NCBI GenBank assembly: GCA_007922195.1
Contig: ML682007.1
Span: 13,694,954-13,758,953, forward strand
From: Podocnemis expansa
Taxonomy: Eukaryota; Chordata; Testudines; Podocnemididae
Direction: 5' to 3'
Length of the DNA stretch: 64,000 nucleotides
This document shows positions 12,263 to 38,646 of the stretch, piece after piece. Under the pieces are notes generated by a model, which did not search any database, had not been told where the DNA came from, and worked only from the letters and a program-made list of their open reading frames with translations. The translations under genes were made by a program, and so were the position numbers. How positions within the stretch are numbered: the stretch's first letter is position 1; every line of letters starts with the position of its first letter.

Positions 12263-13601
12263 AAAATAGTCAAATATCAAAGCAAAAAAGATGTGAGTTA
12301 CTAGTGATTATCTTCAAAAAGTCATGAAAGATGAGAGGTTCCAGAGGACTGGTACCACATAATGCCAACAAACAAGCAGGGATTAACGACAACCTGAGGA
12401 ATAATAGACCAGTCAGCTTAACTTCAATAGTCAGAAAGATAATGGAGCAATAATTAAGCAATCAATTTGCCAACACCTTGAAGCTAGTAAGATGACAAGT
12501 AACAGTCATCATGGATTTATCAAGAGCAAATCAGGTCAAACCAACCTGATAGCTTTCTTTACAGGGTAATAAGTCTTATGGGTAGTGGAAGTGGTAGACG
12601 TGGTATACCTTGACTTTAGTAAGGCTTTTAATACCATCTGGATAATCATCTCATAAATTAACTAGGGAAATACAACCCAGATGGCGCTACAATAAGGTGG
12701 ATGCGTGAGCAGCTGGTAAACCGCTCCCAAAGAGCAGTTCTCAGTGGTTCCCAGTCAAGCTAGGTTATATTGAGAGGAGCCCCGCACAGATCATTTCTGT
12801 TCAATATTTTCATCATTGGTTTAGATAATGACAGAGAGAGTGTACTGATGAAGTTTGTGGATGATACCAAAATGGGTGGGATTGCAAGTGCTTTGGAGAA
12901 CAGAATTAAAATTTAAAACAATCTGGACAAACTGGAGAAATGGTGTGAAATAAATACCATGAAATTCAATAAGGACAAATGCAAACTACTCCTAAAAAGA
13001 AATAATCAGTTACACACTTACAAAAGGGGAAATGATTGCATAGAAAGAGGTATTATGTAAAGGAATCAGGGCATCAAGCTGAACATGAATCAAGACTTGT
13101 AACACTATTCCAAGGGGTAGCGAGAAGCAAATATTCTGGGAATTAATTCTTTCACACTACTCCATGATAATTAGGCCCCAACTGGAATGTCCAGTTGTGG
13201 GTACCATATTTCAGGAAAGATGCGGACAAACTGGACTCCAGAGAAGAGCCATAAAAATTATTAAAGGTATAGAGAACAGGATCCAAGAGGGAAGATTGAA
13301 AAAATTAGGTTTCTTTAGTCTAGAGAAGGGAAGACTGAGGGGCCACATGACAATCTTCAAGTACATAAAAGACTTTGCAAGGAGGAGGGAGAATATTTGC
13401 TCTCCTTAATCTCCAAGGACAAGACAAGAAACAATGAGCTTAAATTGCAGCAAGGACCGTTTAGGTTGGAGATTAGGAAAAGGTTCCTAACTGTCAGGGT
13501 AGCTAAAAATTGGATAAATTGTCTAGGAAGGCTTTGGAATCTCCTTTATTAGAGATTTTTCAGAGCAGACTGGACACATACCTGTCCAGGATGGTTTAGA
13601 A

Positions 13602-13789
13602 CAGGGGTCTCAAACACATGGCCCGTGGGCCACATGCAGCCCCTAAAGCTATTTCTTGCAGACCACAACAACACAATTATTACCAATACCTGCAATAGTG
13701 TTGGATGACAAAGCTTCAGTGGTGCAGCACTCGGGACAATGCACTAGCCCTCATGTGGCCCTTGTGATGATTTGAGTTTGGGACCCCTG
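13602..13789. mobile_element. hAT MITE, CAGGGGTCTCAAAC family, copy 2, inside CR1
   Basis: A 188-bp element with a perfect 8-bp duplication, gtttagaa, at 13594-13601 and 13790-13797. It splits the CR1 3' tail, so this insertion is younger than the CR1. Confidence 0.93.
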
Positions 13790-14259
13790 GTTTAGAATTA
13801 GATAATGTTTAGTCCTGCCTTGAGTGCAGGGGACTGAACTACAAGACTTCTCAAGGTCCCTTCCAGTCCTATACTTCTAGGATTCTGTGTGTATAAATGG
13901 TTTAAATAACTGTTGGAGGAGGAGGGAAGAGGGCAGCCTGCATGCTTCATGTTTGTATACACCCAGGAAATACCTGTAGTTCAAGCTGAGAGTATCAGTT
14001 CCAGGTGGAGGAGATATTCAGGCTAGCTCTCGCCAAGCTCGCATGCTAAAAATAGATGGACAGTGAGGTCACCTCCCCAAGCACTCACCCAACAGAGGCA
14101 TTAAGCACATACTTGGGGTGGCTAGCCTCTTGCCACTTACTCTGTAAGGAAATTTTTAGTCAGCAAGAGCAGGTATGCCTCTAAGCTGGGGACCACACTC
14201 CCGGTTCAAAGCGCAGGTATACCGTGATGGTGTTAAGGGGGCTGCAGGAGAAGCAGGGA

Positions 14260-14306
14260 TCAATACCAGAAGCTGAGAGCCTGTGTCAATACCAGAAGCT
14301 GAGAGC
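14260..14306. repeat. Short tandem duplication, 26-bp period
   Basis: The 21-mer beginning tcaataccagaagctgag occurs at 14260-14280 and again, identical, at 14286-14306. It is a simple local duplication of no clear function. Confidence 0.9.
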
Positions 14307-14581
14307 AGCTACAGGGCTGCACAGACGTAGTCTGCAAGCACTCCTGGGGAGAGGAGAAACGTACATCTGGCAAACCCAGAGAGGTACTAGAGCCAGATAG
14401 GCAGGAAAGGCTCAAGTGAAAAGCAGCCATGTATAGCATACCACGAAACTTGGCTACTGAAGAGAGGGCCATTGTGTGGGAACCTGGAGCAGAGGCAGGT
14501 CCAACCTTCCCTACCAGCCTTTGGGCAACTGGCGTAAACCAGGTAGTAGAGAGCACACTGCCTGTGACAGTTTGCTTTGAA

Positions 14582-15215
14582 ACAGACAAGGAGTCCTGTG
14601 GCACTTAAAGACAAATTTATTTCATAAACTTCCCTGGAAGAAAATCCACTTTGTCAGATGCTTTGAAGATGGAAAAAACTTACAAAACGGGAGCAAAATG
14701 GATGCAGGGAAGTGTAAGTCATGGGATCAGGTCATACTGTAACAGCAAATGAAAGCAGTTAAGATTCAAAAACTGGGAAACAGCATATAGGGGAGAGTGA
14801 GTTCAAATCACCTGTCATAGTGGGAAAAGAATCCATAGTCACAACTCCTCTATATTTATATAGTCATGACTATGGATTCTTTTTCCATTACAACCCATTA
14901 CATTCCCATCACGGATTCTTTTCCCATTACAACAAGTGATTTGAATTCACCCTCCCCTACATGCTGTTACCCAGTTTTTGACTCTTAATAACTGCTTTCA
15001 TTTGCTGTTACAGCATGACCTGATCCCATGACTTCCACTTCCCTGCATTTATTTTCCTCCCATTCTGTAAGCTCCCCATCTTCAAAGTGTCTGTCAAAGA
15101 GGGATTTCTTCCCATGAAAGTTCATGTAATAAAAAAATTTGTTAGTCTTTAAGTGCGCAAGACTCCTTGCTCATTTTACAGAACTAAACTAACATGGCTA
15201 CCCCTTTGGAACTTT
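14582..15215 (+). mobile_element. Palindromic retroposon family, long copy
   Basis: Two arms of about 300 bp face each other around a centre near 14865, where ATAGTCATGACTAT is itself a palindrome. The left arm starts AACAGACAAGGAGTCCTG and lacks the terminal 45 bases that end the right arm, GACTAACATGGCTACCCC. The hairpin core is decayed (CTGTCAA). Possible 6-bp flanks ctttga lie on each side. A second full-length relative is at 61872. Confidence 0.85.
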
Positions 15216-15768
15216 GATGTGAAAGACTTTAATATCCCAAAAGGGAATCCCAGTAACTTACCCAAAGAACCAAGTCACGAAGATGAAGGTGCAGCTTTTG
15301 GAGAAACAGGGGCCGCAGGGTGAGTGAGACTGCCAGAAGAGAATACAGAACATAAAAGGAGCTACTCCTCAGAGTTGCCAGAAGGCAGCATTTGTGGTAA
15401 GTGCACCTGTGAAATGCCCAAAGACAAGCTCTCAAGGAAATGAAAAAGCTTAACGTACAAGGGAAATTATGGTCATATTATGAAAATTAGGAATCATTCA
15501 GGCTCCACACTTCAGCAATTCAGGGGAAAAAACTTCTTGATAGGGAGAAATAATGGAACCTCCATCATTTAGGCTATTTAAGATTAACTGGATAGGACTT
15601 TGGTAACTGAATAGGAACAATTGTGCATAGGCAGAATAATGGATCAGACAACTTGTTTCCATCTCTAGTTCAACAATTTTATGACCCAAGACTTTTTCTA
15701 ATAGTTATCAACAACACATGTACAGCAGAATCTTAAATTAAATTTAGACATTGTGGAACAATAAAATT

Positions 15769-16008
15769 ATAGAATATCAGAAACTGGAAGGGTCCATGAG
15801 AGGTCATTGAGTCCAGCCCCTTACCCTCATAGCAGGACCAAGTACCCTTCTTAAACCACCCCCAACAGGTGTTTGTCTAACCTTTTCTTAAAAACTTCAG
15901 TGATGGGGAGTCCACAACCTGTCTAGCTAAACTTATTTCACTGGTTAACACCCTGACAGTTAGGAATTTTTCCCTAAGGTCCAACCTAAACCTCCCTTGC
16001 TGTAATTA
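15769..16008 (-). mobile_element. CR1 LINE 3' end, minus orientation
   Basis: Reverse complement shows the CR1 tail: GGTCCAACCT-like and AAGAAGGGTACTTGGTCCT blocks, followed by the GACCTCTCATGGACCC end. About 240 bp, 5'-truncated. Confidence 0.85.
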
Positions 16009-17601
16009 GTGATGTGTTTTCACATGTATACTTTCATAGTCACAGTTCTGCATTTCAACTCAGGAATATTTTTATTTTATTCTTTATGGCACAACATCCA
16101 AAATGGCTCCTTTCTAATATAATCTATGAAAGTAAAATTTAAGTCTACTGAAACAAAATACTAGTAACTGAGGGAATTTTTTTTGTTTACAGTAAGGGTA
16201 GCTGCAAGCATATATTCCTGCACCAGACAAAGAAAATATTTCAGAAACAAATCCACATGAACACCACCAGTTTGAAACTATGTGACTAAGTGCAGTTACT
16301 GTAGGAAGGACAAGAAATCTGACAATCCACAACTTGAAGATAGTTCCCATTTCCAGGCTGGTAAAAGGATATATTAAGCTAGTCCAAGAGGGAGGCAGGC
16401 AAAACAGCATGGCCAAGAAAGCTACATGACATAAGATCCACCCTTTCTCTCTGATGCAAACATTTTTCTGTTGTTGCAGGTGGCTTCTTGAATGGCAGCA
16501 GCAAGAACGGCTCATGTATACCTATCTGGCAGCCAGCTCAGGCAGCTGTCTAATGGATACTCATCCTCATTTTCATGTCCCCACTCATAACACTCAGACT
16601 CAATCAGGGATGTCACCACTGGATATTTCTACACCTACCTTGAATAGCAACCAGCCTTCCACTGAGCTGAAGCAAAGGTGATAAGACTAGCAAGCCACAA
16701 GTAACACTAGAAGAAACAAGATGACACGCAAGAAAACCAGGTAGGAAGTGAGGGGAGGTGGAGTTGTGGCAACAGAGCCATGGCACAAGACCACATGGTG
16801 GCACGGAGGGTTGCCATCCAAACTACCACATCATAAAAGGGCACCAAGACAAAAATGCTGGCAATCACTGCTTTAGTTTTCAGTCACTAAGCCACAGACC
16901 ATGTCGCTGATCACTTCCAACATATCTAAGGAACAGCAACTACAGCTCTAAAAGAAAGCCAACACAGCCTGGCAAACAGCCACTAGTTAGAAAAACAGAA
17001 GGAACCAGGCAATACAACACCCGCTAATGTTTCACCATTCAAGAAACTCAACTATATACTTCTATTGAAACACTTATTTACAAACATTTTAATAAAACAA
17101 ATATCATGGCTTAAGTAGCTATGAAATTGGGGGTGAGGGGGAGACTTTCCTTAGCTCCCGGCTATTTAACAAACTGTGATTTATGACTATTCTGTTTTAC
17201 TTTTTTCAAAACAACATTTCTGTTCTATATTTGTCAGACAGTTTAAAAATGCTTTTAAGTAATTTATCACATACAGTCAGATACACATTTAGAAGCAGAA
17301 CTATTTGGATCCTAAAGGCAACTGTGCCACTGAACTCAACATGCTGATTTTACAGTCAAGTATAAAATGCTAACAGGGAAAAAAATCGTACCTCTTAAGT
17401 TCTAACTATTGATACAAGATCATTGTAAATAGAAAAGAATCCAAGGAAAAAACTCAAAACTTGCACTTCCATTTTATGTGCACAGAACTCACTACTGTGG
17501 TAGCTGGCTGTCCAGATGGGTTCTTTCTGGATTCTACCTCACCATTAAGAAAGGATTCTGCAATCAGAATTTAGTTATGTTGACAATGAATCTGCCATAC
17601 A

Positions 17602-18012
17602 AGATCCAAAGGGACAGCCATGTTAGTCTAGTTCAGTGGTTTCCAAGCTTAGGGTCGCGACCCAGTACTGGGTTTCAGACCCTCAGGAAACTGGGTTTCA
17701 GTGCACCATGCTACCACCACCAAAAGACTGGAATGTATTGCTCAAAGATGTAATTGTTGGATAGTGGGCATAATTGACTTTTTTTCAACTGGGTCTAGAG
17801 AAAAAAAATTAAGACCACTGGTCTAGCTCAGTAAAACAAACAAGGAGTCCTGTGGCACTCAGAAACTAACAAATTGATTTATCGCAGGAGCTTTCATGGT
17901 CCACTTCATCATTAGTGGGAGCAACTGATGAAGTGGGATTTTCTCCCACAAAAGCTCATGCAATAAATAAATGTTAGTCTTTAAGTGTCACAGGACTCCT
18001 TGCTTTTTAATT
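17602..18012 (+). mobile_element. Palindromic retroposon family copy, split by a hAT MITE
   Basis: Left tip CCAAAGGGACAGCCATGTTA leads to TAGTCTAG, is interrupted by the hAT element at 17634, then resumes with CTCAGTAAAACAAACAAGG. The right arm has CTGATGA, a GTGGGA/TCCCAC stem, and AAAA in place of GAAA. The next copy begins at once at 18016. Confidence 0.88.
17634..17820. mobile_element. hAT MITE nested in the palindromic repeat
   Basis: 187 bp, beginning CAGTGGTTTCCAAGC and ending AAGACCACTG. Flanks gtctagtt (17626-17633) and gtctagct (17821-17828) match 7 of 8. The copy at 44648 has exactly the same length. Confidence 0.9.
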
Positions 18013-18015
18013 TCT

Positions 18016-18272
18016 AAAGGGATAGCCATGTTAGTCTAGTCCAGTAAAAAAACAGCAAGGAGTTGTGTGGCACTTTAAGACTAAAAGATTTATTTTTTGC
18101 ATGAGCTTTTGTGGGAGAAGATCCCACTTCCTCAGATGCTTCGAAGATGGGTGAACTTACAGAAAGGAATGAAACTAAATGCAGTGGGATCTTCTCCCAT
18201 GAAAGCTCATGCAAAAAATAAATCTGTTAGTCTTAAAGTGCCACACAACTCCTTGCTGTTTTTTTGCTTTTT
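18016..18272 (+). mobile_element. Palindromic retroposon family copy
   Basis: Two arms meet near 18150, with both hairpins present (GTGGGAGAAGATCCCAC and GTGGGATCTTCTCCCAT). It starts with the TCTAAAGGGATAGCCATG tip directly after the previous copy. The right arm ends in the GCCACACAACTCCTTGC block without the final tip. Confidence 0.85.
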
Positions 18273-18459
18273 TAAATCTTTGTAAGTGACACAGCTAGCC
18301 AGGTCACTAATATAAGCATTGACGCTGCCTAAGGGCTCACACTGAGGCAAACAAGAGATTTAACAGACATCAGTGGATGCAGAACAAGGCAAATCATCAT
18401 GTGAAAGATACAGACAGTCAGATGTTTCCAGATAAACCAAGAAGCTGAAAAGTACACTA

Positions 18460-18600
18460 GTTAACAAAACAAACAAGGCACTTTTAAAGACTTGAGCCCA
18501 GGGAATGTATAAGGCCACACTTCTGGAGTCACGCACCTTTTCACTAACCAAGCTCCAAAGGGGTAGCCATGCTGGTCTAGCCAGACTCCTTGTTCATTTC
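18460..18600. mobile_element. Palindromic retroposon family, fragments
   Basis: AACAAACAAGGCACTTTTAA at the left and CCAAAGGGGTAGCCATGCTG at 18553-18572 are pieces of the family tip separated by unrelated sequence. Too worn to reconstruct. Confidence 0.6.
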
Positions 18601-19360
18601 ACTAACCAGCAGATCTTTATAAACACACTGTGTATTCAGTCATTTTGGAGTATTTTATTATCCCTTGAACTTAATTTATGGGTTCAAACAATATGTTAAG
18701 ATTAGTCATCTTTTTGGTCTTCTAACTGAATAACTATAGGAATTGACAAAGTAACCATTTGTTATAGTTATTAAAACATTCTGTGCTCTTTGTTAATACA
18801 CAAGGATGAGATGGCTCTGTCTTTAAGGAATATTGTTTGAACTGTTGTACCCTGTTTAGCCAAAGGGCAATTCAATTCACATCAAGTTGCTTTGAATAAA
18901 CACCACCTCCTAGTTCAGAAGGATTTTACTGTGGCTCACCTAATAAGCCAGAAACCCTGCCTTCCGCCTTCATCCTACCCCACCCATTACCACAAGAAAA
19001 AAATTGATATGAACTAGCTGCAGCCTAGGCCTCCCCCACAACTCCTAAGCCTGATCCATCCCAAGAGCTGCTCAGTGCCTAAAACACACAGCAAAGTGGA
19101 AGGAACAAAGCACTGACGTCAGTTACTGGAGGATTAAACCTAACAGCTAAGAGAGGAAGAGGCGGCCTCATTAGCAAAACTACCACCAAGAAAAACCTAA
19201 CAACCAACCGCCACATTTTGCTCAGAACCCCACCGGTTTTATTTTCTGAAAAGGAGAGAACGCCAGCACCTCTTCACCAGGGATTGTGTGTACGGCTACC
19301 CACCCATGCGTGCGCGTTGGGGTCGGGGGGCTGACCATCTCCATGAATAAGCTCAACAGC

Positions 19361-19552
19361 ACAAAAAAAGCAAGGAGTCCTGGGGCCCTTAATAACCAAC
19401 AGCTTTACATACCGCATGAGCTTTCATGGGAGAAAATCCCACTCAGTCAGTTGCTTTGGAAACTCGTGCGATGAATAAAACTGTTAATCTTTAAGTCCCA
19501 CAGGACTGCTTGCTTTTTTTGCTGGACTAGACTAACATGGCTGCCCCTTTGG
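19361..19552 (+). mobile_element. Palindromic retroposon family copy with 11-bp flanks
   Basis: Left arm truncated at AAGGAGTCCTGG; the right arm ends CTAACATGGCTGCCCCTTTGG. Flanking 11-mers agctcaacagc (19350-19360) and agctcaaaagc (19553-19563) match 10 of 11. This argues for target-primed insertion rather than cut-and-paste. Confidence 0.85.
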
Positions 19553-19595
19553 AGCTCAAAAGCTCATGGCTAATGCCTCTTTCACCGTGCTGCAT

Positions 19596-19884
19596 ACAGG
19601 GTTACCACACATCAGGCAAAAGGAGGAAGTGTCCTCCTTTTTACCTTCACATCCTCCGCCCGGCAGGCATTTTAAAAATACGTGATTTTGCCTGGCTTTT
19701 TACTTACAGGAGTTAAAGTACGCTGGAACGCCCTGACACACTATTTTTATAGGGAAGTGCTACAGGGCCCCCTAAAAACAGAAAAACATGACATTAATCC
19801 TGTTTTTTCTCCGCACGTCCGCCAACATCCTCCTTTTCATACTTCCCCGTCCTCCTTCCCAGGCTTTGGTACCCGGTAACCTTA
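19596..19884. mobile_element. TIR element, AGGGTTACCA family, copy 1
   Basis: Begins AGGGTTACCACACATCAGG and ends ACCCGGTAACCTTA. The interior carries CTTTTTACCTTCA and GGGCCCCCTAAAAACAGA blocks shared with 40150-40437. A non-autonomous DNA element; superfamily not decided. Confidence 0.75.
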
Positions 19885-19936
19885 GACCCGACAGAGACCC
19901 CCAGAGCTGCTGGTACGAAGGCGGGAGGGAAGCTTG

Positions 19937-20200
19937 CCAATTTCCAAAGGGGTAGCCGTGTTAGTCTAACCCAGCAAAAACAAACAAGGAGTCGTGCGGC
20001 GCTTTAAGATTAACGGATTTATTTTTCACAGGAGCTTTCGTGGGAAGGAAGCTGACAGTTTCCAAAGGGGCAGCCGTGTTAACCTGGCTAGTTAGCTTTC
20101 GGGTTTATTTTCTCCCATGAAAGCTCATGCCACAAATAAAGCTTTCACTCTTCAAGTGCCACAAGACTCCTTGTGTGTTTGTTTGTTTTTTGGCTGGAAG
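19937..20200. mobile_element. Two palindromic-family fragments abutting the CpG island
   Basis: A minus-oriented fragment (19940-20043) with tip CCAAAGGGGTAGCCGTG is followed by another tip at 20060 and a plus-oriented right arm (CTCCCATGAAAGCTCATG, AAGTGCCACAAGACTCC). CpG sites are better kept here than in other copies, for example GTCGTGCGGCGC, as expected next to an unmethylated island. Confidence 0.8.
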
Positions 20201-20204
20201 TTTA

Positions 20205-20770
20205 CAAAGCCCCACAGGCGGCTGCGAGGCCGGAGTCTAGGGGGGATCCCAGCACCCAGGGCCACCCCGCCCGCTGAGGGGAGGCGGATGGCGGGAAGCG
20301 CGGCCCAGACTAGGCCAGGCCGCCGGACGAGGATGGCGACGGGCCCCGCTCTCACCTCCCGTGGCTGCTCCGCTAGGCCCGGGCCACTCCCCGGCTGCCG
20401 CCGCCGGCCCGGAGACGCGCGACGGGGGCCGGGCACAAAGGCGAGGCCGGAGCCGGGTCACGGGCGGCGGCGGGCGGCGGCTCCGCGGGGCTCCATGGCG
20501 GGCCCCGCTGTCTGGTTCCCTCCTCAGCCAGCGGCTCCGCTCCTGCTCCGCCCGCAGCCGGGCGCTCGCCTTACCCAGCAGGCATCGCGCGGCGCACGCA
20601 CGCACGCACGCCCACCTGACCTGCGCGCGCGCGGAACCCGGCACGTGACGCGGGCCGGCGAGCCCCGCCTCCTGAACGAAGAGCCGGCTGTTTGTCACGT
20701 GGTAGGAGAGAAGGCGAGGAGGCTGCCTGCCGCCGCCCATGCGCCTAGCCAAGAGGCGCCCCCTGCAGCT
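20205..20770 (-). promoter_or_regulatory. AFF4: CpG island, presumed AFF4 promoter
   Basis: A very GC- and CpG-rich block in AT-rich surroundings, including a short (ACGC)n run near 20590. Two palindromic E-boxes CACGTG lie at 20642-20647 (GCACGTGAC) and 20696-20701 (GTCACGTGG), typical of USF/TFE-class factors. Assignment to AFF4 rests on known amniote gene order, where AFF4 lies downstream of ZCCHC10 on the same strand, and on the minus-strand splice donor inside the island. No AFF4 coding exon is in the window, so the gene name is inference. Confidence 0.6.
20356..20640 (-). other. AFF4: Putative non-coding exon 1 of AFF4
   Basis: On the minus strand the island contains CACGGGAG/GTGAGAGC, a strong donor, with the exon ending at 20356. 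The 5' limit is a guess, set just below the E-boxes. A 12-codon upstream ORF in a good Kozak context (GCCATGG) runs 20496-20458 and encodes MEPRGAAARRRP. AFF4 is known to start with an untranslated exon and a long first intron, which fits the absence of coding exons between 1 and 20355. Transcript data would settle the limits. Confidence 0.45.
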
Positions 20771-20924
20771 TGGGGGGGTGGCTAGGCTGCAGCCCCTGCA
20801 CGTTGGAAGCAAGCAGAGGGCTGCTGGCCCTGCCACAATAAAGCAGCCCAGCAGTGCAATGTTCCCTCTAATTTTTTCATAGGCTGTGCGCGCAAACAAT
20901 TCCTTTTGTGCAAAATTTTGGAAA

Positions 20925-21118
20925 AATAAACAGAGTCGTGTGGCACTTTACCAGATTTAGTTTTCGTATGAGCTTTCGTGGGAGAAAATCCCTGCAAAGC
21001 ATCTGACAAACTGGGATTTTTCTCCCATGAAAGCTCAGGCAATAAATAAATTAATTAGTCTAAGTGCACAGGACTCCTTGGTTGTTTTCCTGAAATAGAC
21101 TAACATAGCTACCGATTG
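20925..21118. mobile_element. Palindromic retroposon family copy right of the CpG island
   Basis: Left arm GAGTCGTGTGGCACTTTACC, centre near 20990, right arm CTGACAA, GGGATTTTTCTCCCATGAAA and the ACTAACATAGCTACC tip. With the copies ending at 20200, this family brackets the presumed AFF4 promoter on both sides. Confidence 0.82.
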
Positions 21119-21589
21119 AATCTAACCAATCTGGTGGTTAAAACATTGTAGGAAATAAGTGGACAAGTAAGTTCCCTCAAATCCCCTCATAACCAATCTC
21201 CCTCACCTTTTTCCTCTACATTTTCCCCATCATTCCCACTCCTCAACCAGCAATCTAACTGTGAATTGTCAACCAATACTAGACTGTCTTCCTTCCAGCT
21301 ATATCGCATACATCATCCACTCAGAGACACGCTTCTCACACCACCACTAAACAAACTGTGCCACAAACCTTGTGAACCACTCAGGGTTTGCTGGCCGATA
21401 TTCTTGCTCTGAGTAACCACAGATGGGCTGTGGAATCAAAGTAGACAGGGCCCTGAAATCTGCAATATGAAAATAGTTGCCAGTACTCCCCTTTCCCATC
21501 TCCCAAAATTATTTTCCTTGATCTCTTCCATATCAGTATATCAGCTGCATGGTAGACTTGCAATGAAGACAAACTCAGCAAATAGTGTT

Positions 21590-23303
21590 TAATAATTTAT
21601 TAACTTTTCCCATTAAATGGTACATTCTCTAAATGACAAACAAACAATCTCCTGGTAGTTTTATTTACAGTCCTCAGCATCTTCTGTAATGATTACAGAG
21701 ACTAAAAACACACAACATACATATTTTCAAACATTTAAATAGAAGCACGTTTTATTCAAAAGTAATTCTACACACTACTTCTTCCATAAAAAATATAAAA
21801 AATAGTTTAATTATGATATTCTTCCTAAACTAGGATATTTAAGAATTTTCTTTCACATATGATGCCCTCTCCCAAAAAAAGGGAGAAATTGAAAAGGAGA
21901 CTGCATCACAAATTAAACGACTAATGCCATCTGCTTAAACTCACCACATGAGCACATTAGTTCTATCTAGCAACTTGCAAGAGATGGCTTGCAGTTTGCA
22001 GGGTTGTGATGTTTGTTTGCTGATGGGGGCGGGGGGAGCTATCCTGCATCCTCCATTGCTTTCCCAAATGTGCTCAAGCTTGTTATGTAAAAATAATGGA
22101 CTGAGCCAAATAATCATTTTATACGGCGAACTGTAATGCCAGCTAACTTGTGCCAAACAACCATAAATTGGCAATCTTACACTACACAATAATTTTGCAA
22201 AAATAGCAAAATGGAAATATTTTTCTTTCCGAGAACTATATTTAAAGATGAGTCATACTTTTCTTACCAAACTTGCAACAAAAATAGCTTTTTGTTCTCG
22301 CTTTGAAAATAGTGCCTCGATTATATTTACGTTACTTCCATTTCTCCATGTTCTGACTCATTCTTTGTGGACAGCTAAATCAGTTCGGGAGAAGGGGGGG
22401 AAGCTATGGCTCCCCTCTCTCTTTAGGACAAACTGAATTTAATTTTTCAGAAAAGGCACAAAGATGAAACTCCTAAGCAGCATCAGTTAAGATTCATCCT
22501 TCATTCCCCATCCACAACCCTCATCCCATTCCGATGCTGTTGCTGCTCCTGCTCAACACATTCTTTGTCTCAGAGAATGTTATAGTTCCATGAACTCAGG
22601 AAACAGGCAAAGCTGAAAAGACTATATAAAGCTTTGTACAGTACAAACAGCATATTGATCTCTAACAAATTAACACAAACAAAAGTTTTATGTCACAATC
22701 TTTGACCTAGAAATCTCAGGAAAAGCCATTTGAGAAAAGTTCATTAGCAAAGTATAATACACTTGCCAACAAAGGGATGGAAACCATCCTCTGGGCAGCT
22801 CCATGCATTCAGTATAGACACATAATGGCAATGCTATTTGAGTACTATGCAGCCAGCAGTGCTAGAACTTCTTATTCCTCTTCTTCCTCAACTCATTTAC
22901 AGGATTTTCTAAAACATAACTGAAACAGCTGTAAACAGAGGGTCAGTACATGATGCACACAGCACAATCTGAAACAAGAAGGTTTTGCTCTCTGGCATGT
23001 AAACATTAGGGTTACTGGACCTTAGGTCATATAAACAGATCTGACGACAGATTTTTGAACTAAAAAAAGTAAGATTTCCCATTAAAGGATTAACCACAAA
23101 AATACTCTTTCAATAACTCTCACTTGCCATATAATACCTTTTTATGTCCTATGAACTAATATGTAAAACACTTAGAAAGTTTTAAACTGTAGAAATTGTA
23201 ACCAGTTAAACTGTTTGGCAACAACGTATTCAAAGCCTCCATAGAGAACGACATCATTGTTCACGGATACCAGTCCTTCACTGACATGGAACATGGCACC
23301 ATA
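21590..23303 (-). other. ZCCHC10: ZCCHC10 3' untranslated region (extent inferred)
   Basis: No repeat or other coding signal was recognised here, as expected of a 3' UTR. On the minus strand AATAAA hexamers occur at 21751-21756, 21660-21665 and 21596-21601. Any of these, or one closer to the stop, could be the polyadenylation signal; the sequence alone does not say which. The presumed AFF4 promoter lies less than 1 kb further on, so the two same-strand genes sit close together. Confidence 0.45.
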
Positions 23304-38193
<14,890 letters not shown>

Positions 38194-38646
38194 CTTACCC
38201 CCTCGCCCGGAAGTGCTGGGCCTGCCTCGAGGCCGCCGCGCGGCATGCTGGGCAATTCCGCCCCCCTCCTCTTCCCCATTGGGGGAGAAGGTGTCAGCTG
38301 TCGCCCGCTACCACAGAGAGCGAAGCGTCGGCGGCCTAGAGAGGACGCGCGGCGGGGCCAGCTCTCCAGCTCGTCTCTGTGGCTCTGGAGGACTAGTGTG
38401 AAGAATGCTGCCTTTGCGCTAGCGCAGCGGGGCGGGGGACTGCTGCTCTGTGCAGTTCCTGCAGCTGTGCGGTGCAGGGGTTTCCTAACAGCCCCCTTAC
38501 ACCTCCCCTGAATTTCCCAGCACTCTCCCCCACTTCTCAGCTAGTAACAGTGATACATCAATGTAGTGAGCACCCCAATTCTCCCCCACACTTCAACCTA
38601 CACCCCCCCATGTCAAGTCCTGGGGAGCAGACTGGTGCCGTGCCTG

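Larger units (their letters stand above)
10080..13890 (+). mobile_element. CR1 LINE, long decayed copy
   Basis: CR1 ORF2 remnants run through the segment. Readable parts are LDVLYLDFKTSDSIFLKLD near 10110, a DEYKQITKVYRDEIRKALVQ block near 11330, RSKRKTKD near 11610, RT motif A VYLDFSKAFNT at 12603-12635, APHRSFLFNIFIIGLDN near 12780, and motif C FVDD at 12854-12865 in a different frame. The thumb appears as GLQRRAIKIIKGIENR near 13230. The 3' end is the usual CR1 tail (ACTACAAGACTTCTCAAGG, CCCTTCCAGTCC) at about 13840-13890. The copy is broken by a palindromic repeat arm near 10740, hAT-like MITEs near 11415 and 11995, and a clean hAT insertion at 13602. Confidence 0.85.
1..20355 (-). other. 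Presumed AFF4 intron 1 (no coding exon seen)
   Basis: If the CpG island at 20.2-20.8 kb is the AFF4 promoter, everything to its left is intron 1. The short ORFs inside it fall in transposons or have no recognisable content. Stretches where I recognise nothing: 435-540, 755-3770, 4075-4425, 7800-8097, 8754-10080, 13891-14259, 15216-15768, 16010-17600 and 18600-19345. They are AT-rich unique-looking DNA. Confidence 0.45.

Noticed and set aside
14582..15215. Cut-and-paste MITE classification of the long palindromes
   Set aside because: Asymmetric arm ends and long variable direct-repeat flanks of sister copies favour retroposition.
20117..20785. 222-codon and similar long ORFs in both strands of the CpG island
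   Set aside because: High GC removes stop codons. Composition is Arg/Pro/Ala/Gly without any domain, and part of the ORF lies in a transposon arm.
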